Of a DNA stretch of 56,051 nucleotides, positions 18,822 through 30,994 are shown in pieces; the first letter of the stretch is position 1, and each line of letters begins with the position of its first letter. The notes under the pieces were generated by a model that was given only the letters and a program-made list of their open reading frames with translations, had not been told where the DNA came from and made no database searches. The translations under genes and the position numbers were made by a program. The stretch is from Campylobacteraceae bacterium (GTDB lineage Bacteria; Campylobacterota; Campylobacteria; Campylobacterales; Sulfurospirillaceae): contig JALSKH010000095.1 of assembly GCA_026988975.1 (NCBI GenBank), forward strand, positions 1 through 56,051, written 5' to 3'.

Positions 18822-19925
18822 ATGTTCATTGATAATGTAGAGTTGACTCTCAGCTCAGGAAAAGGTGGTCCAGGAAGTGTCTCTTTTAGAAGAGAGAAGC
18901 ATGTTATCCTAGGTGGTCCTGACGGCGGTGATGGCGGAAGAGGTGGAGATGTATATTTTAAAGTTGATAAAAATACGCATACTCTTTCACATTTTAGGAG
19001 AAAACAACACATAAAAGCAAAAAATGGACAACCTGGCATGGGCAGAAAAATGTATGGAAAAACAGGTGAGTCTGTAGATGTTATCGTCCCTCCCGGAACT
19101 CAAGTGATAGATGCACAAAGTGGAGAGATTCTATTTGATCTTCTAGAAGATGGACAAAAAGTGTTGATTTTAAAGGGTGGAAAAGGAGGACTTGGTAATG
19201 TTCACTTCAAAAGCTCTACCAACCAAAAACCAAACTATGCACAGCCTGGACTTCCTGGAGAAACATTGGAAGTGAAACTGGAGCTGAAACTTATAGCAGA
19301 TGTCGGACTTGTAGGATTTCCAAATGTTGGTAAATCAACTCTAATATCCATAATCTCAAATGCAACACCACAAATAGCAAATTATGAATTTACAACTATT
19401 ACTCCAAAGTTAGGTGTTGTTGATGTCGGAGATTTTAGGTCGTTTGTGATGGCGGACATTCCGGGTATCATAGGTGGAGCAAGTGATGGAAAAGGGCTTG
19501 GTATCCAATTCTTAAAACACATACAAAGGACAGAATTTTTACTATACATGATAGATGTGTCAAGCTATAGAAGTATCAAAGATCAGTTTGAAACACTTAA
19601 GATTGAGCTGGAAAACTTCTCTTCAAATCTTTCGAAAAGAGAGTTTGCCATAGCTCTTACAAGATGCGATACGCTTGATGCTCAGAGTATAAACGAACAA
19701 GTTAATGAGATGTTAGAGCTAAATGAGTTAGATGAAGAAGTTGCCGTAGATAGAAATTACAACTACTATATACAAGATATATACGAAAGAGACAGAGCCA
19801 AACCATATTTTGTCATGTCTATATCCTCAGTTGCAAATATAAATATAAAACAACTCAATTATGCCCTAGCAGATATAGTTTATGAGATAAAAAAAGAGTC
19901 TATAAAAAGTAGTGCAGAGGATTAG
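18822..19925 (+). CDS. obgE: GTPase Obg
   Basis: [46 protein letters not shown]. Confidence 0.97.
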   Translation: MFIDNVELTLSSGKGGPGSVSFRREKHVILGGPDGGDGGRGGDVYFKVDKNTHTLSHFRRKQHIKAKNGQPGMGRKMYGKTGESVDVIVPPGTQVIDAQSGEILFDLLEDGQKVLILKGGKGGLGNVHFKSSTNQKPNYAQPGLPGETLEVKLELKLIADVGLVGFPNVGKSTLISIISNATPQIANYEFTTITPKLGVVDVGDFRSFVMADIPGIIGGASDGKGLGIQFLKHIQRTEFLLYMIDVSSYRSIKDQFETLKIELENFSSNLSKREFAIALTRCDTLDAQSINEQVNEMLELNELDEEVAVDRNYNYYIQDIYERDRAKPYFVMSISSVANINIKQLNYALADIVYEIKKESIKSSAED

Positions 19926-19927
19926 AT

Positions 19928-20704
19928 ATGGAAAAACGATGCAGAGTAGTAGTAAAAGTTGGCACACATGTGTTGAGTGAGCAAAATCGACTCTCAAAGA
20001 GTAGAATGTTAAATTTGGTGGAGTTTTTGGCAAGTTTAATGGATAGGTATGAAGTTATTTTAGTCTCTTCAGCCGCGGTTGCTGCAGGCTATCCCATGCT
20101 AAAGCTAGATAAAAACAGACTCCACAATCGTCAAGCTATAGCTGCTATCGGACAACCACAACTCATAGCCACATACAATAGAAAGTTAGAAAAATATGGC
20201 AAAGTTGCTGCCCAGCTACTTCTGACTGCAGATGATTTTGACTCAAGAAAGAGAAGTTATCATGCGAAATGTACCATAGAGACTCTTTTGAAGCATGGGA
20301 TTTTACCGATTATAAATGAAAATGATGCAACTGCAACTGAAGAGTTGGTTTTTGGAGATAATGATCAGCTCTCGGCTAGGGTAGCTCACTATTTTGATGC
20401 ACAGCTTTTGATTTTATTATCAGATATAGATGGTTATTATGATAAAGACCCAAACAAAAACAGCGATGCAGTTATGAAAAAAATCGTCCATAAAATTGAT
20501 CCAGAAGATTTAGAGGTTGCAGATGAAGTTTCATTTGTTTTTGCAACAGGCGGCATTGTGACCAAGCTAAAAGCAGCGGACTTTCTACTTAAAAGAAAAA
20601 GAGATATGTTTATAGCAAGTGGGTTTGATTTGAGCGATATAAAAAGTTATATGTTTGATGGAGTCCATAAGGGCGGAACTCTTTTTACGACGGAGCATTC
20701 CTGA
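19928..20704 (+). CDS. proB: Glutamate 5-kinase (short form without PUA domain)
   Basis: VVKVGTHVLS, LVSSAAVAAGYP, INENDATATEELVFGDND. Confidence 0.93.
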   Translation: MEKRCRVVVKVGTHVLSEQNRLSKSRMLNLVEFLASLMDRYEVILVSSAAVAAGYPMLKLDKNRLHNRQAIAAIGQPQLIATYNRKLEKYGKVAAQLLLTADDFDSRKRSYHAKCTIETLLKHGILPIINENDATATEELVFGDNDQLSARVAHYFDAQLLILLSDIDGYYDKDPNKNSDAVMKKIVHKIDPEDLEVADEVSFVFATGGIVTKLKAADFLLKRKRDMFIASGFDLSDIKSYMFDGVHKGGTLFTTEHS

Positions 20705-21618
20705 TGAGAGTTGTATTTATGGGGACACCTGATTATGCAACGATAATTTTAAAAGAGTTATTAAATTCGGCTATAGAAGTTCCTCTTGTAGTAACGCAAC
20801 CAGATAAACCTGTCGGGAGGAAGCAACTACTAACACCGCCCCATATAAAAAAGTGGGTTTTAGAAAATAGTGAAGATATAGAGATATACCAGCCTAAAAC
20901 GCTCAAAAATGCAGAGGCAAAAGAGAAGATAGAGTCCTATAATCCGGATTTTATAGTGGTGGCAGCATATGGTCAAATACTTCCTTTAGATATACTAAAT
21001 ATTGCAACTTGTATAAACCTGCACGCTTCACTGCTTCCGAAGTACAGGGGTGCGAGCCCAATTCAGAACTCTATACTTAAAGCAGATGAATTTACTGGAG
21101 TAACTGCAATGCTTATGGAAAAAGGGCTTGATAGTGGTGATATATTGGCTTTTAGATATATTGCTTTAAAAGATAAACTTGTGGGTGAACTGTTCGATGA
21201 GCTTTCAAACGAGGCGGCAAAGTTAACTCTCAAAGTTTTATACAATTTTGAAAAAATAAAACCGATCAAACAGATAGATGCTGATGCAACATATTGCGCG
21301 AAAATAAATAAAGATGATGGCAAATTTGACTTTAACTCCAATGCAAAACAAATATTTATAAAGTACAAAGCTTATACTCCATGGCCTGGAATTTCACTAG
21401 AAAGTGGGCTTAAGATAAAAGAGTTGGCTCTTGCTGATGCGGTGCTAGAAAATGCTCAAATAGGCATTATAACTAAAATATCAAAGAGTTCTATAACCGT
21501 TACATGTAGAGTTGGATTGCTCGAGATATTTAAAGTACAAGCCCCGTCAAAAAAGGAGATAAGAGCAGTTGATTATGTAAGAGGTAAAAGGTTTGAAATT
21601 GGTAGTAAATTGGTTTAA
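20704..21618 (+). CDS. fmt: Methionyl-tRNA formyltransferase
   Basis: MRVVFMGTPDYA, CINLHASLLPKYRGASPIQ. Confidence 0.97.
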   Translation: MRVVFMGTPDYATIILKELLNSAIEVPLVVTQPDKPVGRKQLLTPPHIKKWVLENSEDIEIYQPKTLKNAEAKEKIESYNPDFIVVAAYGQILPLDILNIATCINLHASLLPKYRGASPIQNSILKADEFTGVTAMLMEKGLDSGDILAFRYIALKDKLVGELFDELSNEAAKLTLKVLYNFEKIKPIKQIDADATYCAKINKDDGKFDFNSNAKQIFIKYKAYTPWPGISLESGLKIKELALADAVLENAQIGIITKISKSSITVTCRVGLLEIFKVQAPSKKEIRAVDYVRGKRFEIGSKLV

Positions 21619-22234
21619 AACTATCGATTCTACTCACAAATACTTAATAAACGAGATAAAAAAGGGTAACATAACTGAGCCTACTCTCATAGGAGCAGAT
21701 TTTCAAACTGATGGAGTTGGAAGTCGTGGAAACTCTTGGGAGGGAAAATATGGCAACCTTTTTTGCTCATTTTGTGTAAAAGAGAAACACTTGCCAAAAG
21801 ATTTGCAATTAGCATCAATTTCGATATATTTTTCTTGGCTATTAAAAGAGGTTTTGTGCTCTTATGGCTCGAAAATATGGATAAAATGGCCAAATGATTT
21901 TTATCTAAAAAAGAGAAAAATTGGCGGTGTAATCACAACAAAAATCGCAGACAATATAATCGGTTCAATCGGATTAAATATAGCCGAAGCTCCCCCTGAG
22001 TTCGATGTTTTAGATATACATGTAGAGTCCAAAATTATAGTAAAAGACTTTTTGAGGACACTCGAAAAAAATATTTCATGGAAGCAAGTTTTTAGCAAAT
22101 ATAAGATAGAATTTCAAAATAGTAAAGATTTTTCCTTTCATGTGGGTAATGAAATAAAATCACTTAAGGATGCCTCACTATGTGATGATGGCTCAATCAA
22201 GATAGATAAAAGAAGGGTGTATAGTTTAAGATGA
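21593..22234 (+). CDS. birA: Biotin--[acetyl-CoA-carboxylase] ligase
   Basis: GVGSRGNSWEGKYGNLFCSF, WIKWPNDFYLKKRKIGGVI. Confidence 0.93.
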   Translation: MKLVVNWFKTIDSTHKYLINEIKKGNITEPTLIGADFQTDGVGSRGNSWEGKYGNLFCSFCVKEKHLPKDLQLASISIYFSWLLKEVLCSYGSKIWIKWPNDFYLKKRKIGGVITTKIADNIIGSIGLNIAEAPPEFDVLDIHVESKIIVKDFLRTLEKNISWKQVFSKYKIEFQNSKDFSFHVGNEIKSLKDASLCDDGSIKIDKRRVYSLR

Positions 22235-23016
22235 CTGAAATAATAGCGATAGCGAATCAAAAAGGTGGCGTTGGCAAAACTACCACAGCGGTAAATTTAG
22301 CAGCTTCTTTAGCAGTTGCGGAAAAAAAAGTACTTCTCATAGATATCGATCCTCAGTCAAATGCAACAACAGGTTTGGGATTTCATAGAAGCGATTATGA
22401 GTACAACATATATCATGTTCTAATCGGAAGAAAAAAACTTTCTCAAGTTATACTAGAAACTTCTCTTTCAACCTTACATTTAGCTCCTTCAAACATCGGT
22501 CTAGTTGGTGTTGAAAAAGAGTTTTATGATGCAAAAACCAAAGGAAGAGAGCTTATACTTAAAAATAAAATAGAAGAGATAAAAGACCAGTATGATTATA
22601 TCATCATAGATTCGCCGCCAGCTTTAGGACCAATTACTATAAATGCACTAAGTTCAGCAAATTCTATCATTATTCCTATACAGTGTGAATTTTTTGCACT
22701 TGAGGGATTGGCACAGCTTTTAAATACTGTTAAGTTAATCAAAAAAACCATAAATCCAAAATTGGAGATAAAAGGTTTTTTACCTACTATGTATAGCACA
22801 CAAAACAATCTTTCAAAACAGGTTTTTGCCGATCTAAAACAGCACTTTAAAAATAAGCTTTTTTTGGACAAGAAATCTTCATCTTATGTGGTAATTCCTA
22901 GAAATATAAAATTAGCAGAATCTCCAAGTTTTGGAAAACCAATTATACTTTACGATATAAAATCAGCTGGCTCTTTAGCTTATCAAAATTTAGCAAACTC
23001 TATATTGGCTAGCTAG
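22231..23016 (+). CDS. parA: ParA/Soj chromosome partitioning ATPase
   Basis: MTEIIAIANQKGGVGKTTTAVNLAA; IDIDPQSNATTG. Confidence 0.97.
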   Translation: MTEIIAIANQKGGVGKTTTAVNLAASLAVAEKKVLLIDIDPQSNATTGLGFHRSDYEYNIYHVLIGRKKLSQVILETSLSTLHLAPSNIGLVGVEKEFYDAKTKGRELILKNKIEEIKDQYDYIIIDSPPALGPITINALSSANSIIIPIQCEFFALEGLAQLLNTVKLIKKTINPKLEIKGFLPTMYSTQNNLSKQVFADLKQHFKNKLFLDKKSSSYVVIPRNIKLAESPSFGKPIILYDIKSAGSLAYQNLANSILAS

Positions 23017-23284
23017 TACCCCACCGCCCATAGATTGAGGGTCTCTGTGATTTAAAAAATGGTCATATCTTGTTTTTAAACACCGAAGTCGTAGTATTCT
23101 ACTTCGAGGTGCTTAAGGGCAAGAGATGGCTATTTTTTAAACCACCCGAAGGGAAAGAGTACAAAGCAGGAATTGCTGCGTTAGATTATCTTGAAGTACA
23201 ATAAGTACTCCTGCGATAATCTGTCTTGCACTTCCTGCTTTGTACTCTTTCAGAGGTCCTCAATCTATGGGTGGTGGGGTACTA
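23014..23284. mobile_element. Palindromic element 3 (same architecture), between parA and parB
   Basis: Outer arms 23014-23046 / 23252-23284 (TAGTACCCCACCGCCCATAGATTGAGGGTCTCT vs revcomp TAGTACCCCACCACCCATAGATTGAGGACCTCT); hairpin L 23047-23145, centre CCCGAAGGG 23145-23153, hairpin R 23154-23250. Confidence 0.85.
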
Positions 23285-23286
23285 AT

Positions 23287-24141
23287 ATGTGTGCAAAAAA
23301 AGCTTTAGGTAGAGGTTTAAGTGCTATAATAGATGATGTAGAAGAGGCATATAGACAGGATATCGATGATTCAAGTGAATTGGTTAAGGAGATAGATGTA
23401 GACATAATCTCTCCAAATCCCTATCAGCCAAGAAGTTATTTCAATGAAGAAGCACTTAGCGAACTTAGTGAATCTATAAAAAAACATGGACTTTTGCAAC
23501 CCATAATCGTCATTAAAAAAGGCGATAAATTTATGCTTATAGCCGGCGAAAGAAGGCTTAGGGCTACTAAACTTGCAGGCAAAGAGACGATAAAAGCAAT
23601 AATCGCTGATATAGAGTCTAAAAACCTAAGAGAACTTGCTCTTATCGAAAATATCCAAAGAGAGGATTTAAATCCTATAGAGTTGGCTATTTCATACAAG
23701 GAGTTGATAGAAGAGTATAGCATAACACAAGAGGGGCTCTCTGAAATCATTCACAAAAGCAGAACACAAATAACAAATACAATAAGACTGCTATCTTTAA
23801 GTGAAAAAACAAAACAACTCTTATCGAATGGAAAAATTTCGCAAGGACACGCCAAAATCATAGTTGGACTTAATGAAAACGAAGAAGAGAGTATTGTAAA
23901 TACAATTTTAGGGCAAAAATTAAGCGTAAGAGATACAGAGCAACTTGTCAGAAAGATAAAATCAAGTTCTAAACCAAGAGAAATAACAAAAAAACCAGAC
24001 GAAACATTACAAAATGGACTAAAAAGTCTAAAAATTAAGCTACATGAAATGGGGTTAAAAAGCAAAATTGGAAAGAACAGTATAACTATTACTTTGGATG
24101 AACAGGTTAAAATAGATAATTTTTTTGAAAAATTGTTATAA
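23287..24141 (+). CDS. parB: ParB/Spo0J partitioning protein
   Basis: KKALGRGLSAII, NPYQPRSYF, LIAGERRLRATKLAG; ATG 23287 (the ORF-track extension to 23191 lies in element 3). Confidence 0.96.
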   Translation: MCAKKALGRGLSAIIDDVEEAYRQDIDDSSELVKEIDVDIISPNPYQPRSYFNEEALSELSESIKKHGLLQPIIVIKKGDKFMLIAGERRLRATKLAGKETIKAIIADIESKNLRELALIENIQREDLNPIELAISYKELIEEYSITQEGLSEIIHKSRTQITNTIRLLSLSEKTKQLLSNGKISQGHAKIIVGLNENEEESIVNTILGQKLSVRDTEQLVRKIKSSSKPREITKKPDETLQNGLKSLKIKLHEMGLKSKIGKNSITITLDEQVKIDNFFEKLL

Positions 24142-24235
24142 TTTTCTTAATTTAATAAAATAATATATATTTTTATGATAAAATCTACAAGTTTTTAATT
24201 GTATTAAAATATATCGACAAAAAAGGAGTTAGAAT

Positions 24236-24658
24236 ATGTTGGATATCATACCAGCACTTCTATTGGTAACGGGCGTTGTATTTTTGGTTTTGATGATTTT
24301 GCTCAACAAAACTCTATACAAACCTCTTATAAGTTTTATGGAACACAGAGAAAAATCCATAAAAAAAGATATGGAGAATACCGGGAAAAATAGTGATGAA
24401 GTTGCTGCATTTAAGCAGGAGGCTCAAGAGATTATTTTGAGAGCTAAAACAGAGGCAAATAAAATAAAAGAGTCCGCTTTAGTGTTAGCTAAGGATGAAG
24501 CCATGAAGAGATATGAAGCTAAAAAAAGTGAGCTAGAGGAGCAGTACTCTCAATTTCTACAGAAATTAGATGCTCAAAGAGTTGAACTCAAAGAGACACT
24601 AAGGAAAGAGTTGCCGCTCTTTCGCAGTAGTGTTAAAACAAAACTTGATCAAATTTAG
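24236..24658 (+). CDS. ATP synthase subunit b' (AtpF')
   Basis: Position at head of atp cluster, N-terminal TM plus coiled coil. Confidence 0.88.
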   Translation: MLDIIPALLLVTGVVFLVLMILLNKTLYKPLISFMEHREKSIKKDMENTGKNSDEVAAFKQEAQEIILRAKTEANKIKESALVLAKDEAMKRYEAKKSELEEQYSQFLQKLDAQRVELKETLRKELPLFRSSVKTKLDQI

Positions 24659-24667
24659 GGGAGAGAT

Positions 24668-25183
24668 ATGAAAAAAATTATTTATTTATTGTTGTTGATT
24701 CTTCCAGTAACTATTTTTGCATCTGGTGGAGAGAGCGAAACGACTGATATAATACCGAGAACAATCAACTTTTTGATATTTGCGGCTATATTGTACTATT
24801 TAGCGGCAAATCCTATAAAAGATTTTTTTAAGGGCAGAAGATCTTCGATAGCCGAAAGATTAAATTCTATTCAGGAAAAGTTAAAAGCTTCGACTATCGA
24901 GAAAAACGAAGCAAAAGAGCTTATAGAGAAAGCAAAAAACGAAGCTAAAAGTATCATGGAAGTAAGTAAAAATGAGACAGAGATACAAAAAGCTAAAATT
25001 TTAGAAAATCTAAAATTGGATTTAGAGAATCTACAACACGGTTTTGATGATCAAGTCTCTATCGAAGAGAGAAAAATGACTAGAACCGTAATATCTGAGA
25101 TACTAGATGAGGTTTTTGTGAAAGAGTCACTTGATTTGAAAAAAGACGAGCTTTTAGATATCGTCATGAAAAAGGTTGCGTAA
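24668..25183 (+). CDS. atpF: ATP synthase subunit b
   Basis: Signal/TM plus coiled coil, atp gene order. Confidence 0.92.
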   Translation: MKKIIYLLLLILPVTIFASGGESETTDIIPRTINFLIFAAILYYLAANPIKDFFKGRRSSIAERLNSIQEKLKASTIEKNEAKELIEKAKNEAKSIMEVSKNETEIQKAKILENLKLDLENLQHGFDDQVSIEERKMTRTVISEILDEVFVKESLDLKKDELLDIVMKKVA

Positions 25184-25713
25184 TGAGTAATCAAATAGCA
25201 AGAAAATATGTAAAAGCACTTATGAAAAGTTTTGATGATAATGAGTTAAAGGATGTTTTTAACGCACTTGAAACTCTTTCATATGCATGTGGTTTGAAAA
25301 AGTTTTCAAACATCATTGATTCGCCAGATATTGATAGTAAAAAAAGAGAAGAGTTTATACTTTCATTAAATGAAAAAAAGAGTGAAAAATATATCAATTT
25401 TCTTAAACTCTTAAGTCAAAACAACCGCTTAAATCTTATACCTGAGATATGTGATGAGTTAAAGTATCAAGAAGCAGTTAAAAGCAATCAATTTAGCGGT
25501 TTGATTATGAGTGATTTTGATATAACGGCAGAGAAAATTAATGCTTTAGAAGAGAGTTTTAGTAAAAAATTTAACTCTACTATAAAACTGACTAAAGCAG
25601 ATGCACAGTATCCGGGTATAAAAGTTAAGATAGATGATTTGGGATTAGAAGTAAGCTTTTCGCTTGAGCGATTAAAAGCACAAATGTCAGAGTACATTTT
25701 AAAAGCAATATAA
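25183..25713 (+). CDS. atpH: ATP synthase subunit delta
   Basis: Gene order and MSNQIARKYVKALMKS N-terminus. Confidence 0.92.
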   Translation: MSNQIARKYVKALMKSFDDNELKDVFNALETLSYACGLKKFSNIIDSPDIDSKKREEFILSLNEKKSEKYINFLKLLSQNNRLNLIPEICDELKYQEAVKSNQFSGLIMSDFDITAEKINALEESFSKKFNSTIKLTKADAQYPGIKVKIDDLGLEVSFSLERLKAQMSEYILKAI

Positions 25714-25737
25714 ATAAAAGAAGTTAAGGAGTAATTT

Positions 25738-27255
25738 GTGGGAGCAAAAATGAAAGCTGATGAGATCAGTTCGATCATTAAAGAGCGTATAGAAAATTTT
25801 GAATTAAATGTAGATGTTGAAGAGACTGGAAAAGTTATCTCAATTGCAGACGGTGTTGCAAATGTTTACGGACTCAAAAATGTTATGGCTGGAGAGATGG
25901 TCGAGTTTGAAAATGGAGAGAGAGCGATAGCGCTAAACCTTGAGGAGTCAAGCGTAGGTGTTGTTATCATGGGAAATGGTACAGATATAAAAGAGGGTAC
26001 TTCAGTAAAAAGATTGGGTAAACTTCTTAGTGTTCCTGTTGGCGATGCTGTTATCGGTCGTGTTGTAAATCCTTTGGGTGACCCAGTAGATGGAAAAGGT
26101 CCGATTGAAGCTAGTGAAACTAGATTTGTTGAGGAAAAAGCACCAGGAATTATGGCAAGAAAATCTGTACATGAGCCACTTCAAACAGGTATAAAAGCGA
26201 TAGATGCACTTGTTCCTATCGGAAGAGGTCAAAGAGAGTTGATTATCGGTGATAGACAAACAGGAAAAACAACTGTAGCACTCGATACAATCATAAACCA
26301 AAGAGGTCAAGATGTTGTTTGTATATATGTAGCTATAGGTCAAAAACAATCAACAATAGCACAAGTCGTAAAAAAACTTGAAGAGCATGGAGCTATGGAA
26401 TATACTATCATAGTAGCCGCTGGTGCAGCTGATTCAGCAACTTTGCAGTATCTAGCACCATACGCTGGTGTTACAATGGGTGAGTATTTTAGAGATAATG
26501 CCAGACATGCTTTGATCATATATGATGATTTGAGTAAACACGCTGTTGCTTATCGTGAAATGTCATTGATTTTAAGAAGACCTCCTGGTCGTGAAGCATA
26601 CCCGGGTGATGTTTTTTATCTTCACTCAAGACTACTTGAGAGAGCTGCAAAATTAAATGATGATTTGGGAGCTGGTAGTTTAACTGCTCTGCCAATCATT
26701 GAAACTCAAGCAGGCGATGTTTCTGCATATATCCCAACGAATGTTATATCTATCACAGATGGACAAATTTTCTTGGAAACCGATCTGTTCAACTCAGGAA
26801 TTAGACCAGCTATCAATGTTGGACTATCAGTTTCTCGTGTTGGTGGTGCTGCACAGATTAAGGCAACTAAACAAGTGGCAGGTACTCTTAGACTTGACCT
26901 TGCTCAATACCGTGAATTACAAGCTTTTGCTCAGTTTGCTAGTGACTTGGATGAATCAAGCAGAAAGCAACTTGAAAGAGGACAGAGAATGGTTGAAACA
27001 CTAAAACAACCTCCTTACTCTCCGCTTCCAGTTGAAAATGAAGTTGTTGCTATTTATGCTGGTGCAAAAGGATTTCTTGATGATATAGATGCAAAAGATG
27101 TTGTAAAATTTGAAGCAGGACTATTTCCATTTATAGAGGCAAAATATCCACAAATTTTAGAACAAATACGAACAAAAAAAGTTTTAGATAAAGACATTGA
27201 AGAGTTATTAAATAGTGCAATTGATGAGTTTAAAGCAACTTTTGTAGTCAAGTAA
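25738..27255 (+). CDS. atpA: ATP synthase subunit alpha
   Basis: [63 protein letters not shown]. Confidence 0.99.
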   Translation: MGAKMKADEISSIIKERIENFELNVDVEETGKVISIADGVANVYGLKNVMAGEMVEFENGERAIALNLEESSVGVVIMGNGTDIKEGTSVKRLGKLLSVPVGDAVIGRVVNPLGDPVDGKGPIEASETRFVEEKAPGIMARKSVHEPLQTGIKAIDALVPIGRGQRELIIGDRQTGKTTVALDTIINQRGQDVVCIYVAIGQKQSTIAQVVKKLEEHGAMEYTIIVAAGAADSATLQYLAPYAGVTMGEYFRDNARHALIIYDDLSKHAVAYREMSLILRRPPGREAYPGDVFYLHSRLLERAAKLNDDLGAGSLTALPIIETQAGDVSAYIPTNVISITDGQIFLETDLFNSGIRPAINVGLSVSRVGGAAQIKATKQVAGTLRLDLAQYRELQAFAQFASDLDESSRKQLERGQRMVETLKQPPYSPLPVENEVVAIYAGAKGFLDDIDAKDVVKFEAGLFPFIEAKYPQILEQIRTKKVLDKDIEELLNSAIDEFKATFVVK

Positions 27256-27264
27256 GGAGAAGCT

Positions 27265-28149
27265 ATGGCAAACCTTAAGGATATAAAAAGAAAGATAAAA
27301 AGTGTTGAAAACACTAAAAAAACAACTAGAGCTATGAAGCTTGTTTCAACTGCAAAGTTGAGACGAGCAGAGATGGCTGCAAAGAAATCTAGGGTTTATG
27401 CTCAAAAGATAAATGAAGTTTTGTCAGATATTGCACATAAAATAAACCAATATAAAGTTGGAGGCATAGATAGCCGTTATTTTGATATCAAAGAGAGTAT
27501 AGATAAGGTTGACATTATCTTTGTTACGGCAGATAAAGGATTGTGCGGTGGTTTTAATATACAAACCATCAAGCAAGTCCAATCTATCATGAAAAAATAC
27601 AAAGATAAAAAGGTAAAGGTAAGATTACGAGCTATAGGAAGAAAAGGTATAGACTTCTTTAAATTTCAAGGCATAGAGTTATTAACTAGCAATATCGGTG
27701 TTAGTTCTTCTCCTACCTATGAAAAGGCTGGTGAAATTATCAAAGAAGCGATTGATGACTTTGAAAATGGAGTTACAGATAAGATTATTTTGGTTCATAA
27801 TGGATATAAAAATATGATATCACAAGAGTTGAAAGTTGTTGATGTTGTACCGATAGAAGAACCAAAAGAGAAAGAGAGTATTTCAAAATCAATGATGGAG
27901 TTAGAGCCTGAAGAGGATGAGACTATTTTAAACTCATTGATGAAAAAATACTTCGAGTATAACATGTACTATGCACTAATTGATTCACTTGCTGCTGAAC
28001 ACAGTGCCAGGATGCAAGCTATGGATAATGCAACAAATAATGCAACGGATAGAGTACATAAATTAACACTAGCTTACAATAAAGCTAGACAAGAGTCGAT
28101 TACTACTGAGTTAATAGAGATAATCAGTGGTGTTGAGTCGATGAAATAA
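27265..28149 (+). CDS. atpG: ATP synthase subunit gamma
   Basis: [33 protein letters not shown]. Confidence 0.98.
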   Translation: MANLKDIKRKIKSVENTKKTTRAMKLVSTAKLRRAEMAAKKSRVYAQKINEVLSDIAHKINQYKVGGIDSRYFDIKESIDKVDIIFVTADKGLCGGFNIQTIKQVQSIMKKYKDKKVKVRLRAIGRKGIDFFKFQGIELLTSNIGVSSSPTYEKAGEIIKEAIDDFENGVTDKIILVHNGYKNMISQELKVVDVVPIEEPKEKESISKSMMELEPEEDETILNSLMKKYFEYNMYYALIDSLAAEHSARMQAMDNATNNATDRVHKLTLAYNKARQESITTELIEIISGVESMK

Positions 28150-28159
28150 ACTGTTTTAA

Positions 28160-29587
<1,428 letters not shown>

Positions 29588-29607
29588 GCTTTATATAAGG
29601 TAAAATT

Positions 29608-30003
29608 ATGGAAACATTGAGATTAGAAATTGTTACACCAGATGGAGAGATATTTTCCAATAGTGTAAAAAGTGTTACTTTGCCTGGAAGCGAGGGAGAA
29701 TTTGGTGTTCTTCCTCACCATGCATCATTGGTTTCTCTACTGAAAACCGGTGTCATAGATATAGAATTAACAAGTGGTGAGCACGAGGTAGTAGCTATAG
29801 ATTGGGGTCATGCAGAGATTGATGAAGAAAAAGTAACTATACTTGCCGATGGTGCGGTTGCCATTGTTGGTGTGGATGATAGTGAGATTGCTAAATCTAT
29901 ACAAAAAGCTAAGCAATTGATAGAGAGCATGAGTGACTCAGATATAGCTATTGCTATGGCTGAATCAAAAATTGATGCCATATTGAAACATAAAAAATAC
30001 TAA
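29608..30003 (+). CDS. atpC: ATP synthase subunit epsilon
   Basis: LEIVTPDGEIFSNSVKSVTLPGSEGEFGVLPHHASLVSLLKTG. Confidence 0.97.
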   Translation: METLRLEIVTPDGEIFSNSVKSVTLPGSEGEFGVLPHHASLVSLLKTGVIDIELTSGEHEVVAIDWGHAEIDEEKVTILADGAVAIVGVDDSEIAKSIQKAKQLIESMSDSDIAIAMAESKIDAILKHKKY

Positions 30004-30005
30004 AA

Positions 30006-30605
30006 ATGTCTGCAGCTGATCTACTTATAAATTATATCTCAAGAAGTAGCTATATTACGCTTTTTGTTTTAATATGGCTCTCTTTTTATTTCATAACAAC
30101 TTTTGGTGTTTTGATAAGTAGGTATTTTTATTTAAATTCATGGTTAAAGATAGAGAGAAATTCGCTTGAGAGTATGCTTATGGGGGCTAAAAATGTAAGA
30201 GATGACTCTATTTTGAAAAAATGTTCGAGTAGAGTCAGCATATCCGAAAATCTTTTAAATGTATGTAAAAGTGTAGCAGAGAAAAATGCAACAAATGGGC
30301 TTTGGATGCTATCTATGATCGCCTCCACCTCTCCATTTATCGGACTTTTTGGAACAGTTGTCTCTATTTTGGATACTTTTAGCGGCTTAGGACAGAGCGG
30401 TAGTGCTTCGCTTGGGGTAATTGCACCTGCGATTAGTGAAGCACTTATAGCAACTGCAGCCGGTATTTTTGTTGCAATTCCAGCTTATAGTGTACACCTT
30501 TTTCTAAAAAGAAAAGCATATGAAGTTGTAGTTGTAGTGCAAAGAGAGACAGATTTCTTATTGAGTAGTTCAAAAAAACAACAAGTTGATACAAATAAAA
30601 CATGA
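30006..30605 (+). CDS. tolQ: MotA/TolQ/ExbB proton channel protein
   Basis: MLSMIASTSPFIGLFGTVVSILDTF; followed by tolR-tolA-tolB-pal. Confidence 0.92.
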   Translation: MSAADLLINYISRSSYITLFVLIWLSFYFITTFGVLISRYFYLNSWLKIERNSLESMLMGAKNVRDDSILKKCSSRVSISENLLNVCKSVAEKNATNGLWMLSMIASTSPFIGLFGTVVSILDTFSGLGQSGSASLGVIAPAISEALIATAAGIFVAIPAYSVHLFLKRKAYEVVVVVQRETDFLLSSSKKQQVDTNKT

Positions 30606-30991
30606 ACGATTGGAATGATGCACCAGAATTAAATATAACTCCTCTTGTAGATATCATGCTGGTTTTGTTGGCTATACTCATGGTTACAACTCCCGCCATG
30701 GTTTATCAAGAAAAAATCGTATTACCAGATGGTTCAAAATCGGCAGTTGTTAAAAAGATACCCGAGTTAGAGATACGAATCAGTAGCGATAGAAAAGTGC
30801 ATATCAAAAAAGATACATTTTTATTAAATGAGTTTGCTGATAATTTTATTATGCTAAAAAACAGATATACTACAAATACTCAAGTATATATAAAAGCTGA
30901 TGAATCACTAAAATACAAAGATGTTATGTATGTTCTAAAAAGTGTAAAAGAGGCGGGTTTCACTAAAGTATCTTTAGAAACAAATGGATAG
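30602..30991 (+). CDS. tolR: ExbD/TolR family protein
   Basis: APELNITPLVDIMLVLLAILMVTTP. Confidence 0.93.
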   Translation: MNDWNDAPELNITPLVDIMLVLLAILMVTTPAMVYQEKIVLPDGSKSAVVKKIPELEIRISSDRKVHIKKDTFLLNEFADNFIMLKNRYTTNTQVYIKADESLKYKDVMYVLKSVKEAGFTKVSLETNG

Positions 30992-30994
30992 CAT

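Noticed and set aside
23191-23286. N-terminal extension of parB in the ORF track
   Set aside because: Derived from element 3; the ParB start MCAKKALGRGLSAI is at 23287.
22231-24141. parS site near parAB
   Set aside because: No TGTTTCACGTGAAACA-like sequence was recognised; divergent Campylobacterota parS sites cannot be excluded by eye.
26002-26349. Antisense ORFs opposite atpA, gltB, pyk-region and others (e.g. 26002-26349, 44359-44613, 41734-42042)
   Set aside because: They lie opposite strongly conserved coding genes, have biased composition and no recognisable domains or RBS; treated as shadow ORFs.
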